A stretch of DNA of 64,000 bases from JBMOLK01 sp049325575 (GCA_049325575.1 JBMOLK010000112.1:23238-87237); one strand, 5' to 3'; counted from the first letter of the stretch, positions 44,845 through 53,594 are shown. A program made the numbers and translations. The notes: generated by a model from the letters alone, not told the origin.

Positions 44845-46929
44845 CTATTGTGTAACTATATCAATAAGTCCTATACCTTTAAATGAAGATGCAGGATCCA
44901 GCCTGAAGTCATCTGTCATAGGAGCATGAACTTTCCAAACATCGGGATATTTTGATGGCTCCATGCCAGTGTGTTTTCCTTCCTTTATACATTCATAGAG
45001 GATACCCTCGTGATAGACAAAATCCCCTTTTTCAAAATAAATATCCGTACTATAAAGGTCAGAATAATCATCCCATCTTTCAATCCTGTTGTAATCAAAA
45101 TCTGACGGGAAGGTTTTATCCATGAAAATAATAGGCTCTATAACTGTATTCTGATTACCTGAAGCAAATACATTATCTTTTGTCCCGTTGGCTCCGTTTA
45201 TTACATCTATGAATACCTGGTCACCTTCCCACAAATTGTCCTTAATATAAAGGGGATTGTATTTATTATTAAAGGCTCTAAACATTACATTGAAGTCTTT
45301 GCTGTCCGGAAGTATTTCATTGTGGTGAAAATTAATCTGCCTGATCCAGTTTTTTTCAAATTTAAGTGCGGATACTTTGTTGGATTCAGTTCTTAGTATA
45401 TATGAAAAACAGTTTCTACTGTGGGAGAAGTAATTTTGGTATATATGAACCTCATCCTCACCTGGTGTCAAAGTTTCTCCATCAGCTGCTGAAAACTGTA
45501 CGAGAAAAAGATTACCAGAACCTCCTATAAATATGTTATCGTGAATTGAAGCTTTCCCATCCCTTGCGCTGTACTGGAAGCAGCCTTCCTGGTACCTTTG
45601 GAAAGGATTTTTCCAATCCAGGGCATTTAGTATAACTACGTTATGATGTATATGAACACCGTCTCCCATATTAGAAAGCTGCAATCCTTCAGTACCCGAA
45701 CGTATTATCCTGTTGTTGTAAAATTCCAGGTTTGTAAACTTGTGCTGTTCATTTGGATTTTTACTGGTGTTTCCTATATATACCCCTTCAGACTCCGAAT
45801 CGTGAATATATAGATCGTGAATTTTTACACCATCCATATGTGCATCTGGAACATTATCTGTTTTTATCAGAAGTCCTGCAAAACCAACATGTGCAACTTC
45901 CATAAACTCCAGCTCAAAATTTGTTGCTCTTCCTCCGACACTTAGGCCTGAAGACGCGGTATGACTAATTTCTATACCGTATTTTCCTGCTGAATTAGCA
46001 TAATTACCGTTAAGGTGACCGGGATAGTCTGGATGTCCGGTCTTATTCTTTTGACTATATCTTCCTGTTAAAATCCAGTTTGAACCTCCACCAATTGAGG
46101 CAGCATAATAGTGGTCACTTCCTATACGGACTTTTCCACCATAGTTTGTTATAATCAGTGGTCTGTCAGGACTCCTTTTAGGAAGATTCATAAGCTTCAT
46201 AAACCTGTAATCACCTGCAGGTATATAAAGCCGGTCAAGAGTTTTCCAGTCAACATGGGGAAGATCTCTTTGAACATCTGCGAAGTGAATAAAATCCTTA
46301 CCTTGAACAGGCAGTATATATGTGTTCAAAGCTTCAGGCCAAGAGGGTTCGCTTTGGCCAATGCATCCAACTATGGCATATTCCTTTGCCCTGTTTGTCA
46401 TATTAAACGCAGCGTGGCAAATCAGATACCGGGCTTTGGGAGTAATAGGGCTTTTACTTCCATCAAAATCCCGGACCCAGGGTTCCTCTTTTCTGGTATT
46501 TAGTCCTTTAGCAGTATTAAAATTAATATTGGGTTCATTTAGTCCGCTGTCATTTACTATATCATTGTCATCATCCCACCAAAGCTCTGCATAGGGAGTC
46601 TGATCTCCTGCGCTCCAGGTTCTGTATTTTGTCCAGGTGGCAGTAATTCTTACCTTGCTCCACTCGGGTCCAAAGTCAATATAACCGTATCTTCCTGCAT
46701 AATATGGAGCGTCTTTTACACTATTTCCTCCCATTGGCTCACCGGTTACTTCACTTAGAACAGGCTGACCATCAAAAGCAAACTCCATCGGGAAATAACC
46801 TCCCCCTGCTGCTGCTCCAGCAGCAAAAGGAATAATTATCTGTTGCTTTCCATCTACAGCATTGGATGTAGTGATAAAAAGAGTCATGAATAAAATTACG
46901 CATGTCAAAATACAAATTGACCTTTTCAT
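44845..46929 (-). CDS. Secreted parallel beta-helix protein
   Basis: 694 aa with a signal peptide (ends about SNA, residue 24). The N-terminal ~190 residues look like a carbohydrate-binding beta-sandwich (AELWWDDDNDIVND); residues ~200-560 form a right-handed beta-helix with pectate-lyase-like coils (GVKIHDLYIHDSESEGVYIG, GDGVHIHHNVVILNA); the end has a small Trp/Tyr-rich module (FEKGDFVYHEGILYECIKEG). Probably a polysaccharide lyase or binding protein, but no catalytic set is recognisable and there is no dockerin. Single gene. Confidence 0.78.
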   Translation of the reverse strand: MKRSICILTCVILFMTLFITTSNAVDGKQQIIIPFAAGAAAGGGYFPMEFAFDGQPVLSEVTGEPMGGNSVKDAPYYAGRYGYIDFGPEWSKVRITATWTKYRTWSAGDQTPYAELWWDDDNDIVNDSGLNEPNINFNTAKGLNTRKEEPWVRDFDGSKSPITPKARYLICHAAFNMTNRAKEYAIVGCIGQSEPSWPEALNTYILPVQGKDFIHFADVQRDLPHVDWKTLDRLYIPAGDYRFMKLMNLPKRSPDRPLIITNYGGKVRIGSDHYYAASIGGGSNWILTGRYSQKNKTGHPDYPGHLNGNYANSAGKYGIEISHTASSGLSVGGRATNFELEFMEVAHVGFAGLLIKTDNVPDAHMDGVKIHDLYIHDSESEGVYIGNTSKNPNEQHKFTNLEFYNNRIIRSGTEGLQLSNMGDGVHIHHNVVILNALDWKNPFQRYQEGCFQYSARDGKASIHDNIFIGGSGNLFLVQFSAADGETLTPGEDEVHIYQNYFSHSRNCFSYILRTESNKVSALKFEKNWIRQINFHHNEILPDSKDFNVMFRAFNNKYNPLYIKDNLWEGDQVFIDVINGANGTKDNVFASGNQNTVIEPIIFMDKTFPSDFDYNRIERWDDYSDLYSTDIYFEKGDFVYHEGILYECIKEGKHTGMEPSKYPDVWKVHAPMTDDFRLDPASSFKGIGLIDIVTQ

Positions 46930-47227
46930 TTTTTACTCCCCCTTTTGTTTTTAATGGAAAAGACAGTAGGATTCATTGTATGGTGATAACAAATAGAAAT
47001 TATGCGTCTGGTGATTTGAATATGTTTGTAATATAATTTTACCATTATCCTCATCTATGGGCAATAACTGTTTTCATTATAAACACAGGCAACTCAAATA
47101 TTTAAAAATGCTCTTATACAGGCTATAGCAGCTTTTTTACATTTTTTATAAAATCATATATAATTATAGCTTACATCTTCTTCATGCTAAATTGTTTCGT
47201 ACTGCTAAAATTTATAATAAAAAATAC
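46930..47227. other. Intergenic region between divergent genes
   Basis: About 300 A+T-rich bases that should hold the promoter of the beta-helix gene on one strand and lead to the merR promoter on the other. No ORF or repeat seen. Confidence 0.3.
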
Positions 47228-47258
47228 TTGACCTGACTATGACTTGATACCTTAGACT
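47228..47258 (+). promoter_or_regulatory. Candidate MerR-type promoter, 19-bp spacer
   Basis: TTGACC and TAGACT separated by 19 bases, the over-long spacer that MerR-family activators compensate by twisting DNA. It directly precedes a MerR-family gene, suggesting autoregulation. The dyad between the elements is weak. Confidence 0.35.
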
Positions 47259-47280
47259 TTGACTTAGGAGGTGAGATGTT

Positions 47281-47823
47281 TTGTTTACAATAAAAGAACT
47301 TTGCGAAAAATCCGGTCTTTCGCGCAGTACTATCCTTTATTATCACTCAATTGGACTATTGAAGCCCACAGAAAGAAGTGAATCAAATTATAGGCTTTAC
47401 TCTAAAGATTCACTAAAAGAGCTTGAAAGGATTTGTACTTTCAGAGAAGCAGGAGTCCCTTTAACTGAAATATCAAAGATTTTAAACACTGATAATAATA
47501 TTGAAAGGGAGATATTAGAGAAAACTCTTGAAATGCTTAACTCTGAATCAAAGAAAATTAAAAGAAAGCAGGAAACGATTATCAAAATGCTTGAAGGAGG
47601 TAATATTATCATGGAATCAGCAAAAGGAATTAATAAGGATTTAATTATTGAGTCTCTAAGGTCAATTGGTATAAGCGATGAAGGCCTGGATAAACTTCAT
47701 GAACATCTGGAAAAGGCATCTCCCGAGACTCATCAATCATTTCTTGAACTACTTGGGTTTACAGAGGAAGAAATAAAGTATATTCGTAAGAATGCTCAAA
47801 ATGGCATTGATACAAATCAATAA
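47281..47823 (+). CDS. MerR-family transcriptional regulator
   Basis: 180 aa. N-terminal winged helix-turn-helix (FTIKELCEKSGLSRSTILYY, HSIGLLKPTERSESNYRLYS), then a long coiled-coil dimerisation helix (~residues 75-108) and a ~65-residue C-terminal domain with TEEEIKYIRKNA. The C-terminal part lacks the Cys of metal sensors, so a small-molecule or unknown effector is likely. Start TTG with GGAGGTG upstream. Target may be itself. Confidence 0.9.
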   Translation: MFTIKELCEKSGLSRSTILYYHSIGLLKPTERSESNYRLYSKDSLKELERICTFREAGVPLTEISKILNTDNNIEREILEKTLEMLNSESKKIKRKQETIIKMLEGGNIIMESAKGINKDLIIESLRSIGISDEGLDKLHEHLEKASPETHQSFLELLGFTEEEIKYIRKNAQNGIDTNQ

Positions 47824-47829
47824 AGATAT

Positions 47830-47876
47830 ATTGGGGGGCTTGCCTTAATGACAATAAGGCAGCCTCCCAATTTTTA
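47830..47876 (+). terminator. Terminator of the merR gene
   Basis: TTGGGGGGCTTGCCTTA/TAAGGCAGCCTCCCAA stem with a 7-base loop followed by TTTTT. Confidence 0.88.
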
Positions 47877-48129
47877 TGCCCAAATATTTAAAGCCATAAA
47901 CCTTTCCGATGAACATATCTATAAATGCTTTCAAACTTTATCTTCCGGTTAGAAACATTTCTTGCCGTGTTTCTTTTGCAGTCTCCCTTAGTCTAAATGA
48001 CTTAAAATAGGAAATTTTTTCAAAGAATTTGTATTTTCAACTTGGTTTTGTATAGTTTTTCTTTAATTATCTATACGTAGTAGTTGCTAGTATATAAGCA
48101 TTTGAGATAGGTTTACATTTAAATAGAAC

Positions 48130-48158
48130 TTTACAAGGAAAGAATAGTAAGTTAAAAT
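48130..48158 (+). promoter_or_regulatory. Promoter of the sigma-holin operon
   Basis: TTTACA (48130-48135), 17 bases, TAAAAT (48153-48158). The operator described next sits just downstream, over the expected start of transcription. The remainder of 47877-48359 shows no ORF with a ribosome binding site. Confidence 0.6.
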
Positions 48159-48165
48159 AGTAACA

Positions 48166-48177
48166 GAACATATGTTC
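48166..48177. promoter_or_regulatory. LexA (SOS) operator
   Basis: GAACATATGTTC is a perfect palindrome matching the Gram-positive LexA box (GAAC-N4-GTTC). It begins 8 bases after the -10 element, so LexA would block initiation and DNA damage would release it. Confidence 0.75.
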
Positions 48178-48359
48178 GGAAATATTTAATCAATAACAAG
48201 TTTTCATGTAAATCGGTTGTTATTTTTAATATCATTTCTACTATTATATTGAATAACTAAAATGGGTTTTTAAACCAAATGTTGAATACATGGCTAATTT
48301 ATTCTTTACGATGTTTCAAGCACTTACCAAATCTCTTTGGTGCCTTGGAGGTATTTAAA

Positions 48360-48713
48360 ATGAAGGTTATTCAGGAAAGTATGGATGCAGAGGCTATAAC
48401 GCAGCATATAAAGCGAGCTTTCTGGAGACTCCAGTATAAAGTACGTAAACAAGCTAATACAGAATTCTGTATTCTGCAGGATAATACTGCAACAGAGCAT
48501 TTTGAAACAAATTTGGTATCAAGGCTAGATTTAAAAAGCATTTTTGATAAAATTCCCTCTGCCAAAGCAAGGTATATAATCTTTAGAACGGTTTTACAAA
48601 GAGCAACAGAGAAACAAGTTGCACATGAACTAAAAATAAGTCAACAGGCGGTGAACAAATGCAAAACGAAAGCTTTAAAGGACCTAAGGATGAAAATAAA
48701 AACTTTAGTATAA
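48360..48713 (+). CDS. Sigma-70 region 4-like protein (split sigma, DNA-binding half)
   Basis: 117 aa. The second half reads SIFDKIPSAKARYIIFRTVL and ATEKQVAHELKISQQAVNKC, a sigma region 4 helix-turn-helix; the first half is helical and basic with no region 2. The ATG at 48360 has GGAGGT 7 bases upstream; the longer frame from 48279 has no site. It overlaps the next gene by 55 bases. The arrangement recalls SigO/RsoA of Bacillus and the group of UviA/TcdR regulators of Clostridia. Confidence 0.75.
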   Translation: MKVIQESMDAEAITQHIKRAFWRLQYKVRKQANTEFCILQDNTATEHFETNLVSRLDLKSIFDKIPSAKARYIIFRTVLQRATEKQVAHELKISQQAVNKCKTKALKDLRMKIKTLV

Positions 48714-48892
48714 TTCTGCAAAAGGCCCGTGATGGTGATAATCAAGCCATGGAAGAGCTGATAGATTTTTTTAAAGATGAAATCAACAGCCTGTGTAAAT
48801 ATATTAAAGTTTCAAAAGAGGATGTAGTTCAAGAGCTGTATAAAGAACTAATATTACTTGTGCGAGGAGACAATAATGGAGAAGATAATTAA
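48659..48892 (+). CDS. Sigma region 2-like (HTH_16) protein
   Basis: 77 aa with SIILQKARDGDNQAMEELID and ISSLCKY-like INSLCKYIKVSKEDVVQELY, the pattern of sigma region 2 and of the HTH_16 family known from Tn916-type elements. It lacks region 4. Gene overlaps on both sides (55 bases with the upstream gene, 17 with the holin) point to a three-gene operon. Likely pairs with the region-4 protein to form a two-piece sigma factor. Confidence 0.7.
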   Translation: MQNESFKGPKDENKNFSIILQKARDGDNQAMEELIDFFKDEINSLCKYIKVSKEDVVQELYKELILLVRGDNNGEDN

Positions 48893-49337
48893 CATTGACA
48901 ATATTATAAGAAGCATATTAGCTGCTGCCTCAATTGCCACAGGTTATCTTACAAATAGCTTTGGCGGCCTTATTGTGGTTTTAATATTCCTGATGATTTT
49001 TGACTATATAACGGGCATTATGTCAGCTTATGTGAATAAAAGCTTAGAGAGTAAAGAAGGTTTAAGGGGAATTTTTAAAAAAATATCTTTTATTTTACTT
49101 GTACTTTTGGGTTTTTTTGCTGATATTGTAGTTACATATATTATACAGAAGGTAGGCATAAAGACGAGTACGGGAGGGTTATTTGGTATAGCAACTACGT
49201 GCTGGCTTATAGGAAATGAATCACTTAGTGTTATAGAAAACCTGGGTGAAATAGGTGTACCGGTACCTAAATTTCTTAAGAATGCATTTGTAAGAATTAA
49301 GGACATTTCAGAGGATATACCCGTCAATAAAAAGTAA
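48876..49337 (+). CDS. Phage holin / TcdE-type holin family protein
   Basis: 153 aa with four hydrophobic helices, IFDYITGIMSAYVN in the first third and GGLFGIATTCWLIGNESLSV toward the end, the hallmarks of the toxin-secretion/phage-lysis holin family (Cp-1 holin, TcdE, UviB neighbours). The ATG at 48876 has GAGGAG 5 bases upstream and lies inside the region-2 gene. No endolysin or toxin gene follows, so what it would release is unknown. A G+C-rich stem (TAAGGCGC/GCGCCTTA, ~49380-49409) follows but lacks a T tract. Confidence 0.88.
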   Translation: MEKIINIDNIIRSILAAASIATGYLTNSFGGLIVVLIFLMIFDYITGIMSAYVNKSLESKEGLRGIFKKISFILLVLLGFFADIVVTYIIQKVGIKTSTGGLFGIATTCWLIGNESLSVIENLGEIGVPVPKFLKNAFVRIKDISEDIPVNKK

Positions 49338-49461
49338 TTTTAATTGAGACTGTAAATATGTGTAACAATTTACATTACCTAAGGCGCGAACGCAAATGTT
49401 GGCGCCTTAATTGACCCTCTAATGCATCTTACAAACATTTTATAATCATTTTTATCTTACA

Positions 49462-49695
49462 CTAAAAAAACCCGGTAAACAACATTGCTAAAACTAGCAA
49501 CTCTATAGTAATTAAGAATATAGACATACCGGCCCCGAACCTAAACTTCTTTCGTGTAATTAAAAAACCATAAACTAACGCAAATGCTACAAGTCCAGTT
49601 AATAATACCATGTTTTTCACATATAAGCTAAAACCAGCAAGTAGCAAAGCAAGTACAGTAAATGAAATGACAAGCAGTCTTGACTTTTTAGTCAT
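49462..49695 (-). CDS. DUF3953-like small membrane protein
   Basis: 77 aa, three hydrophobic helices (residues ~8-26, 29-45, 55-75) separated by basic loops (ITRKKFRFGAG). Resembles the small DUF3953 membrane proteins of Bacilli and Clostridia, without known function. Single gene. Confidence 0.55.
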   Translation of the reverse strand: MTKKSRLLVISFTVLALLLAGFSLYVKNMVLLTGLVAFALVYGFLITRKKFRFGAGMSIFLITIELLVLAMLFTGFF

Positions 49696-49829
49696 AAATT
49701 TGCTCCCTTTTATTTTTATTATCTACCATCCAATACCAGTAATTCAAGAGTATTTTTTATTCCGCATGAAATATTCAATAAGTACAGTTTTTTGAATCAA
49801 CTTTACCCTAAATTCAAAAGGTGTTTCTA

Positions 49830-50174
49830 TTATGTAACTCCTTTGAGAAAGCCACCCTCTATAGGTTTATTAATTAGAACATTGTATGCGTTGAAATCCA
49901 ATATCCATATAACCAGACCTATAACCGTTACCAAGGAAAATGAAAAATAGTTCTTAATAATGCTGTTCCTGGTGTTAAATCTACTACCTATAAACAAATA
50001 AAAAATAGATGATATTAACATAAATGTTAGACTTACTAGTCTACTAAAATAATTATCTGAAATTACTAAACTGTCCAAAATACCTGCAATAACAGTAATA
50101 AAATGGGCTAGAAAAGCTAATAGATTATTTTTTAGCACGATAACCCCCCTATAAATTCCTAAATAGCCCAACAA
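49830..50174 (-). CDS. Small membrane protein, three to four helices
   Basis: 114 aa, hydrophobic throughout with short polar loops; about four helices. It follows the homocysteine methyltransferase-like gene by 24 bases on the same strand, so it could be the last gene of that operon. AGGGGGG is near its start. Not recognised. Confidence 0.5.
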   Translation of the reverse strand: MLGYLGIYRGVIVLKNNLLAFLAHFITVIAGILDSLVISDNYFSRLVSLTFMLISSIFYLFIGSRFNTRNSIIKNYFSFSLVTVIGLVIWILDFNAYNVLINKPIEGGFLKGVT

Positions 50175-50198
50175 GGCAAACCAATGAATATCGCATTC

Positions 50199-51119
50199 TT
50201 AAATTATCCTTTTAGCTATTTCCTCTATATGCGTATAGTTAGTACCACAGCAGCCGCCAAAAATTTTAGGAGTAAAATACTTGTACAACTTCATCATATC
50301 ATTAGCGAGATCAACACTATTAGAAGATTTCAAATCAGAACAGTTATCTAATTCTTCTGGTGATAATGGTGAAGTGTTTGCTTGTATTCCACCAAAACGT
50401 TCTTTTACCAATTTAGTTTCATTAAATGGGTAAGATAATGCATTTTTCAAGACAATTGGATGAACACAATTTGTCATATAGCAAACAGGCTTTCTTGAAG
50501 TTGAATTATCTATGTTTAAAATTGCATTATGAATAGTATTTCCATCTATGAGCTTTCCATTACTTCTTATCATAAAGCTAATAATATATGGCAAACCGGT
50601 ATTCTCCATTGCTTTGGCCATGCCAATAGCTTCAGATAATGCAGGCATAATACCTGCAAACAAGAAATCCACTCCAGCATCTTTAAATAAATTCGCCTGC
50701 CATGAGTGAAATTCTTGTGCATCTTCTATCGATAAAATCTCTGTTGCTTTATAAGCGTCTCCCTTGCATCCCATTAAGCCCCCGACAAACATATCAGTAC
50801 TTGCATTGTTTTTAATTTGTTGTAAAAAGCGTACATTATCCTCAATAATTTTTTCATCAAAATATGACTGACTAACGCGCACTTTATTTGCTCTGCGGGT
50901 AGGAGTCGTTGAGATAAATGGCAAATGGTATTTTTCTGCTATAATCACATATTCTCTAAAAATATTTAACATGGCTTGCCTTGAGTCGGTATTATATATT
51001 AGACCAGCCATTGCAACTATATCATCAAACATAATATTATATTCTCGCTTCAATCTCTCTCCTAAAGCACCTTCCATTAAAATCACTGAAGATGTATTAA
51101 AACAAGTTTCAAAATCCAT
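50199..51119 (-). CDS. Homocysteine S-methyltransferase family protein
   Basis: 306-aa (beta/alpha)8 barrel of the MmuM/BHMT/MetH-N type. Zinc ligands are visible as Cys in YMTNCVHP and the pair in FGGCCGTNYTHI. The N terminus VILMEGALGERLKREY is the usual start of the family. These enzymes move a methyl group to homocysteine or a related thiol; the acceptor and donor here cannot be read from sequence. Part of a minus-strand operon. Confidence 0.82.
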   Translation of the reverse strand: MDFETCFNTSSVILMEGALGERLKREYNIMFDDIVAMAGLIYNTDSRQAMLNIFREYVIIAEKYHLPFISTTPTRRANKVRVSQSYFDEKIIEDNVRFLQQIKNNASTDMFVGGLMGCKGDAYKATEILSIEDAQEFHSWQANLFKDAGVDFLFAGIMPALSEAIGMAKAMENTGLPYIISFMIRSNGKLIDGNTIHNAILNIDNSTSRKPVCYMTNCVHPIVLKNALSYPFNETKLVKERFGGIQANTSPLSPEELDNCSDLKSSNSVDLANDMMKLYKYFTPKIFGGCCGTNYTHIEEIAKRII

Positions 51120-51137
51120 ATGTAATCACCCATATTC

Positions 51138-51422
51138 CTATTTTTGACGGTTAAACTCATCCATTTCCATCTCAATAAATCCGGCAATCATTTGTCTATA
51201 CAACTTTTCTACCATATCAGGATTTGAACCATATTCGTTTGCCAAAGCCCTTACCTTACTAATGATTGCTTCCACCCTTTGCGGTGCTTTTACACTTTGA
51301 TCATCCTTTTTAAATTTTGATGCCTGTTTCACATATAAACCTCGTTCAGCAATGAGCTTGACTATTTGATTATCAATTCTGTCAATATTGCTGCGAATTT
51401 CTTCTAAACTTATACAGTCCAT
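51138..51422 (-). CDS. Chorismate mutase (AroQ type)
   Basis: 94-aa all-helical protein: LEEIRSNIDRIDNQIVKLIA, ERGLYVKQASKFKKDD, and the C-terminal helix with EKLYRQMIAGFIEMEM. Matches AroQ-fold chorismate mutases, including the monofunctional and isochorismate pyruvate lyase (PchB-like) types, which this length and gene setting cannot separate. Starts 61 bases after the ProC-like gene and ends 18 before the methyltransferase gene. Confidence 0.8.
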   Translation of the reverse strand: MDCISLEEIRSNIDRIDNQIVKLIAERGLYVKQASKFKKDDQSVKAPQRVEAIISKVRALANEYGSNPDMVEKLYRQMIAGFIEMEMDEFNRQK

Positions 51423-51483
51423 CTCAAGATTCTCCTCAACATTATCATGATATTATATAAACAACGTGCGTTCACAAGGGGCT

Positions 51484-52317
51484 TTAATTTTCTTTATTAA
51501 AACTTAATTTTACATTCTCTTTTACAACTTTCCTCTTATTCAATGTTACTTTAAACATTTCATCAAATACCTGTGGTAAGCGAGCTTTAAAAACCTTAAC
51601 TCCTTCTTCTGTAATACCACCTTTTGTTGCTACCCTTCTAACCATTTCATCGAAATTCAAGCTTTTCTCTATAAATAGTTTTGCTGTTCCAAATAATGTT
51701 CTAATTACCATGTCTTCTATATCTTCTTTACTCAAATTGTTATTGTGCCGCTGCCCGGAATTTACAAACTCTTCAAATATCGCAGCTATAAATCCAGGCA
51801 TACAACTCGTTAGCTCCGCTGCAAGTTCAAAATCTTCTTCATCAATTTTTTTCACTTTGCCTATACCGCTTAATAACGTTTCAATGAAATGTTCCTCTTC
51901 TTTTGTTACATAACTGTTGTGACAAATCAAAGATATCCCTTCAAACACCTCGGATGTTAAACTAGGTGTCAATTTTGTTACTTTCGCACGAGTTAACTCC
52001 TCAATAAATTTCATTCCTACAGAACCGGCAATTGAAATAATATTAGAGTTAGAGCCAATACTTTCGTTAATTTCTAATAGGATATTTTTAATATCAAGAG
52101 GTTTCACGCAAATAAATATATACTTTGCAAGTCGTGCAACTTCTTTATTATCCTCAGTAATATGTATACTTTTCCAAAGTGCCTTTATTTCAGCCAATTT
52201 GCTTTTTGTCCTAGTTGATACAATTATTTCATCAGGACGGATTTTTCCTGACTTAATAAAAGTATCTATTAACATACTTCCCATGCTTCCATATCCAATA
52301 AATCCAACTTTAATCAT
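51484..52317 (-). CDS. Pyrroline-5-carboxylate reductase-like oxidoreductase
   Basis: 277 aa with an N-terminal NAD(P)-binding Rossmann fold (VGFIGYGSMGSML), FICVKPLDIKNIL, and a C-terminal dimerisation region including VATKGGITEEGV, the counterpart of the ProC signature. ProC makes proline, but the setting (no proline genes) suggests a specialised imine reductase. Start chosen at ATG 52317, just before the Rossmann motif, over a TTG at 52338. Confidence 0.8.
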   Translation of the reverse strand: MIKVGFIGYGSMGSMLIDTFIKSGKIRPDEIIVSTRTKSKLAEIKALWKSIHITEDNKEVARLAKYIFICVKPLDIKNILLEINESIGSNSNIISIAGSVGMKFIEELTRAKVTKLTPSLTSEVFEGISLICHNSYVTKEEEHFIETLLSGIGKVKKIDEEDFELAAELTSCMPGFIAAIFEEFVNSGQRHNNNLSKEDIEDMVIRTLFGTAKLFIEKSLNFDEMVRRVATKGGITEEGVKVFKARLPQVFDEMFKVTLNKRKVVKENVKLSFNKEN

Positions 52318-52342
52318 ATTAATAATCACTTCTTTCAAAGTT

Positions 52343-52690
52343 TTATACTATATTTTCTCCAAGCAAGATTTTGGGCATAGTTGTTAAACAGCGGTTCCAT
52401 CTTTTATAAAACTTCTCTAATCCAAGTTTTGAAACCTTTGCGTGTATTTCCTCGTTTTCAAGCACCCAATACAGCATATAAGTTACCTTTCCAACATAGC
52501 GTGTCAACGGAATAGGTGGCTCGCCTGATTTTACAGCATTGAAGTCTTTTTGCCTATGAGTTCGTTTGATGTACTTTACATCAATAACACCGGGCTGTCC
52601 TTTGTAAAATTCAGCTACTTCTTTCATGAGTGCTTCAACTTCATCTTGTTTGTCAATCTTTACTTCATATATGCAAATCTCATTAAACAT
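52343..52690 (-). CDS. Antibiotic-biosynthesis-monooxygenase-like (ABM/dimeric alpha-beta barrel) protein
   Basis: 115 aa with a ferredoxin-like beginning (NEICIYEVKIDKQDEVEALM, EFYKGQPGVIDVKYIKRTHR) of the dimeric alpha/beta barrel fold. Members include cofactor-free monooxygenases and many proteins of unknown role. The ATG at 52690 has GGAGGTC 6 bases upstream. Overlaps the cupin fragment by 31 bases. Confidence 0.6.
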   Translation of the reverse strand: MFNEICIYEVKIDKQDEVEALMKEVAEFYKGQPGVIDVKYIKRTHRQKDFNAVKSGEPPIPLTRYVGKVTYMLYWVLENEEIHAKVSKLGLEKFYKRWNRCLTTMPKILLGENIV

Positions 52691-52839
52691 GTAACCGACC
52701 TCCATCGTTTGTTAATATAGAAGATTGCATTCTCTGGTTTAATTTGCATCTTTCCCTCTATTACATAAAACATTTCATCTGATTCGTCGTGGATATGAAA
52801 TTCAAGTGTTCTGTTTTCTGCTATAACGATATTCAGCAT
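52660..52839 (-). CDS. Truncated cupin
   Basis: 59-aa ORF: MLNIVIAENRTLEFHIHDES then DEMFYVIEGKMQIK, the first metal-binding cupin motif H-x-H-x(4,5)-E-x(6)-G. The second motif and about half the barrel are missing, and the frame ends after an unrelated-looking tail inside the monooxygenase-like gene. Either a remnant or a gene broken by a small deletion. It starts 9 bases past the SDR stop without a good ribosome binding site. Confidence 0.6.
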   Translation of the reverse strand: MLNIVIAENRTLEFHIHDESDEMFYVIEGKMQIKPENAIFYINKRWRSVTCLMRFAYMK

Positions 52840-52847
52840 ATGGTCAT

Positions 52848-53594
52848 TTATTTAGCCTTCTGCGTCATTTTGACAAGCATTTTTCCTGTAAATTGAGGAA
52901 ACCAATAACTTATTTTTACTGTTATGCTATCAAAAAGCGAAGGGGTGATTATAAATCTTTTCTTTAATATATTTTTAACAAATCCCCGCCCAACTTTTGC
53001 TGCATCTGCTTTAAATTCTTTAGGTACTGGTAAAGGCGATGATGACTCAGTATCAGTAAGTGGAGGATGTAGTATATGAAATGAGATGCCGCTATCTAAA
53101 TTTTCAAGTATCATACATTTAGCAAATGCCTCAATGGCACCTTTACTAGCAGAATATCCACTAATTTTAGTATATCCAGTAACACCAACTCCAGAACTTA
53201 CGTAACATATTCTCCCATTTTTGGATTTTCTCATATGAGGCAATACCGCTTTTGTTAAGTTAACAGCCCCAATAAGATTAACATTATAAGTTTGTATATA
53301 TTCATCCAAAGAGTGTTCTTCAATACCCTTAAAAATGCATGTACATGCATTATGTATAGCAATATCAATTCTCCCATATATATTAATTGACTCATCTACA
53401 CAGACTTTTACTAATTTCTCGTCTGTTACATCACATATATAAGTGTATAACTTATCATATAATTTTTTCAACTTGTTTATTTCGTCACAATTAACATCTA
53501 AAACTACTGCCTTATTCCCTTTCTCTAACCAAGACTTTGTAATAAAGTATCCTATTCCTTTGTTTGCTCCCGTTATAAGCATTACTTTATACAT
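52848..53594 (-). CDS. Short-chain dehydrogenase/reductase
   Basis: 248-aa classical SDR: cofactor loop TGANKGIGYF, DVNCDEI after beta-2, NAG-equivalent HNACTC, catalytic Ser in CYVSSGVG and YxxxK in GYSASKGAI. Oxidises or reduces a small alcohol/ketone with NAD(P). ATG at 53594 has AGAGGGGC upstream; the track start further up lacks one. First gene of the minus-strand metabolic operon reaching down to 50199. Confidence 0.88.
   Translation of the reverse strand: MYKVMLITGANKGIGYFITKSWLEKGNKAVVLDVNCDEINKLKKLYDKLYTYICDVTDEKLVKVCVDESINIYGRIDIAIHNACTCIFKGIEEHSLDEYIQTYNVNLIGAVNLTKAVLPHMRKSKNGRICYVSSGVGVTGYTKISGYSASKGAIEAFAKCMILENLDSGISFHILHPPLTDTESSSPLPVPKEFKADAAKVGRGFVKNILKKRFIITPSLFDSITVKISYWFPQFTGKMLVKMTQKAK

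Noticed and set aside
48360..49337. Complete prophage
   Set aside because: Only a holin and sigma-like genes are present; no capsid, tail, integrase, terminase or endolysin.
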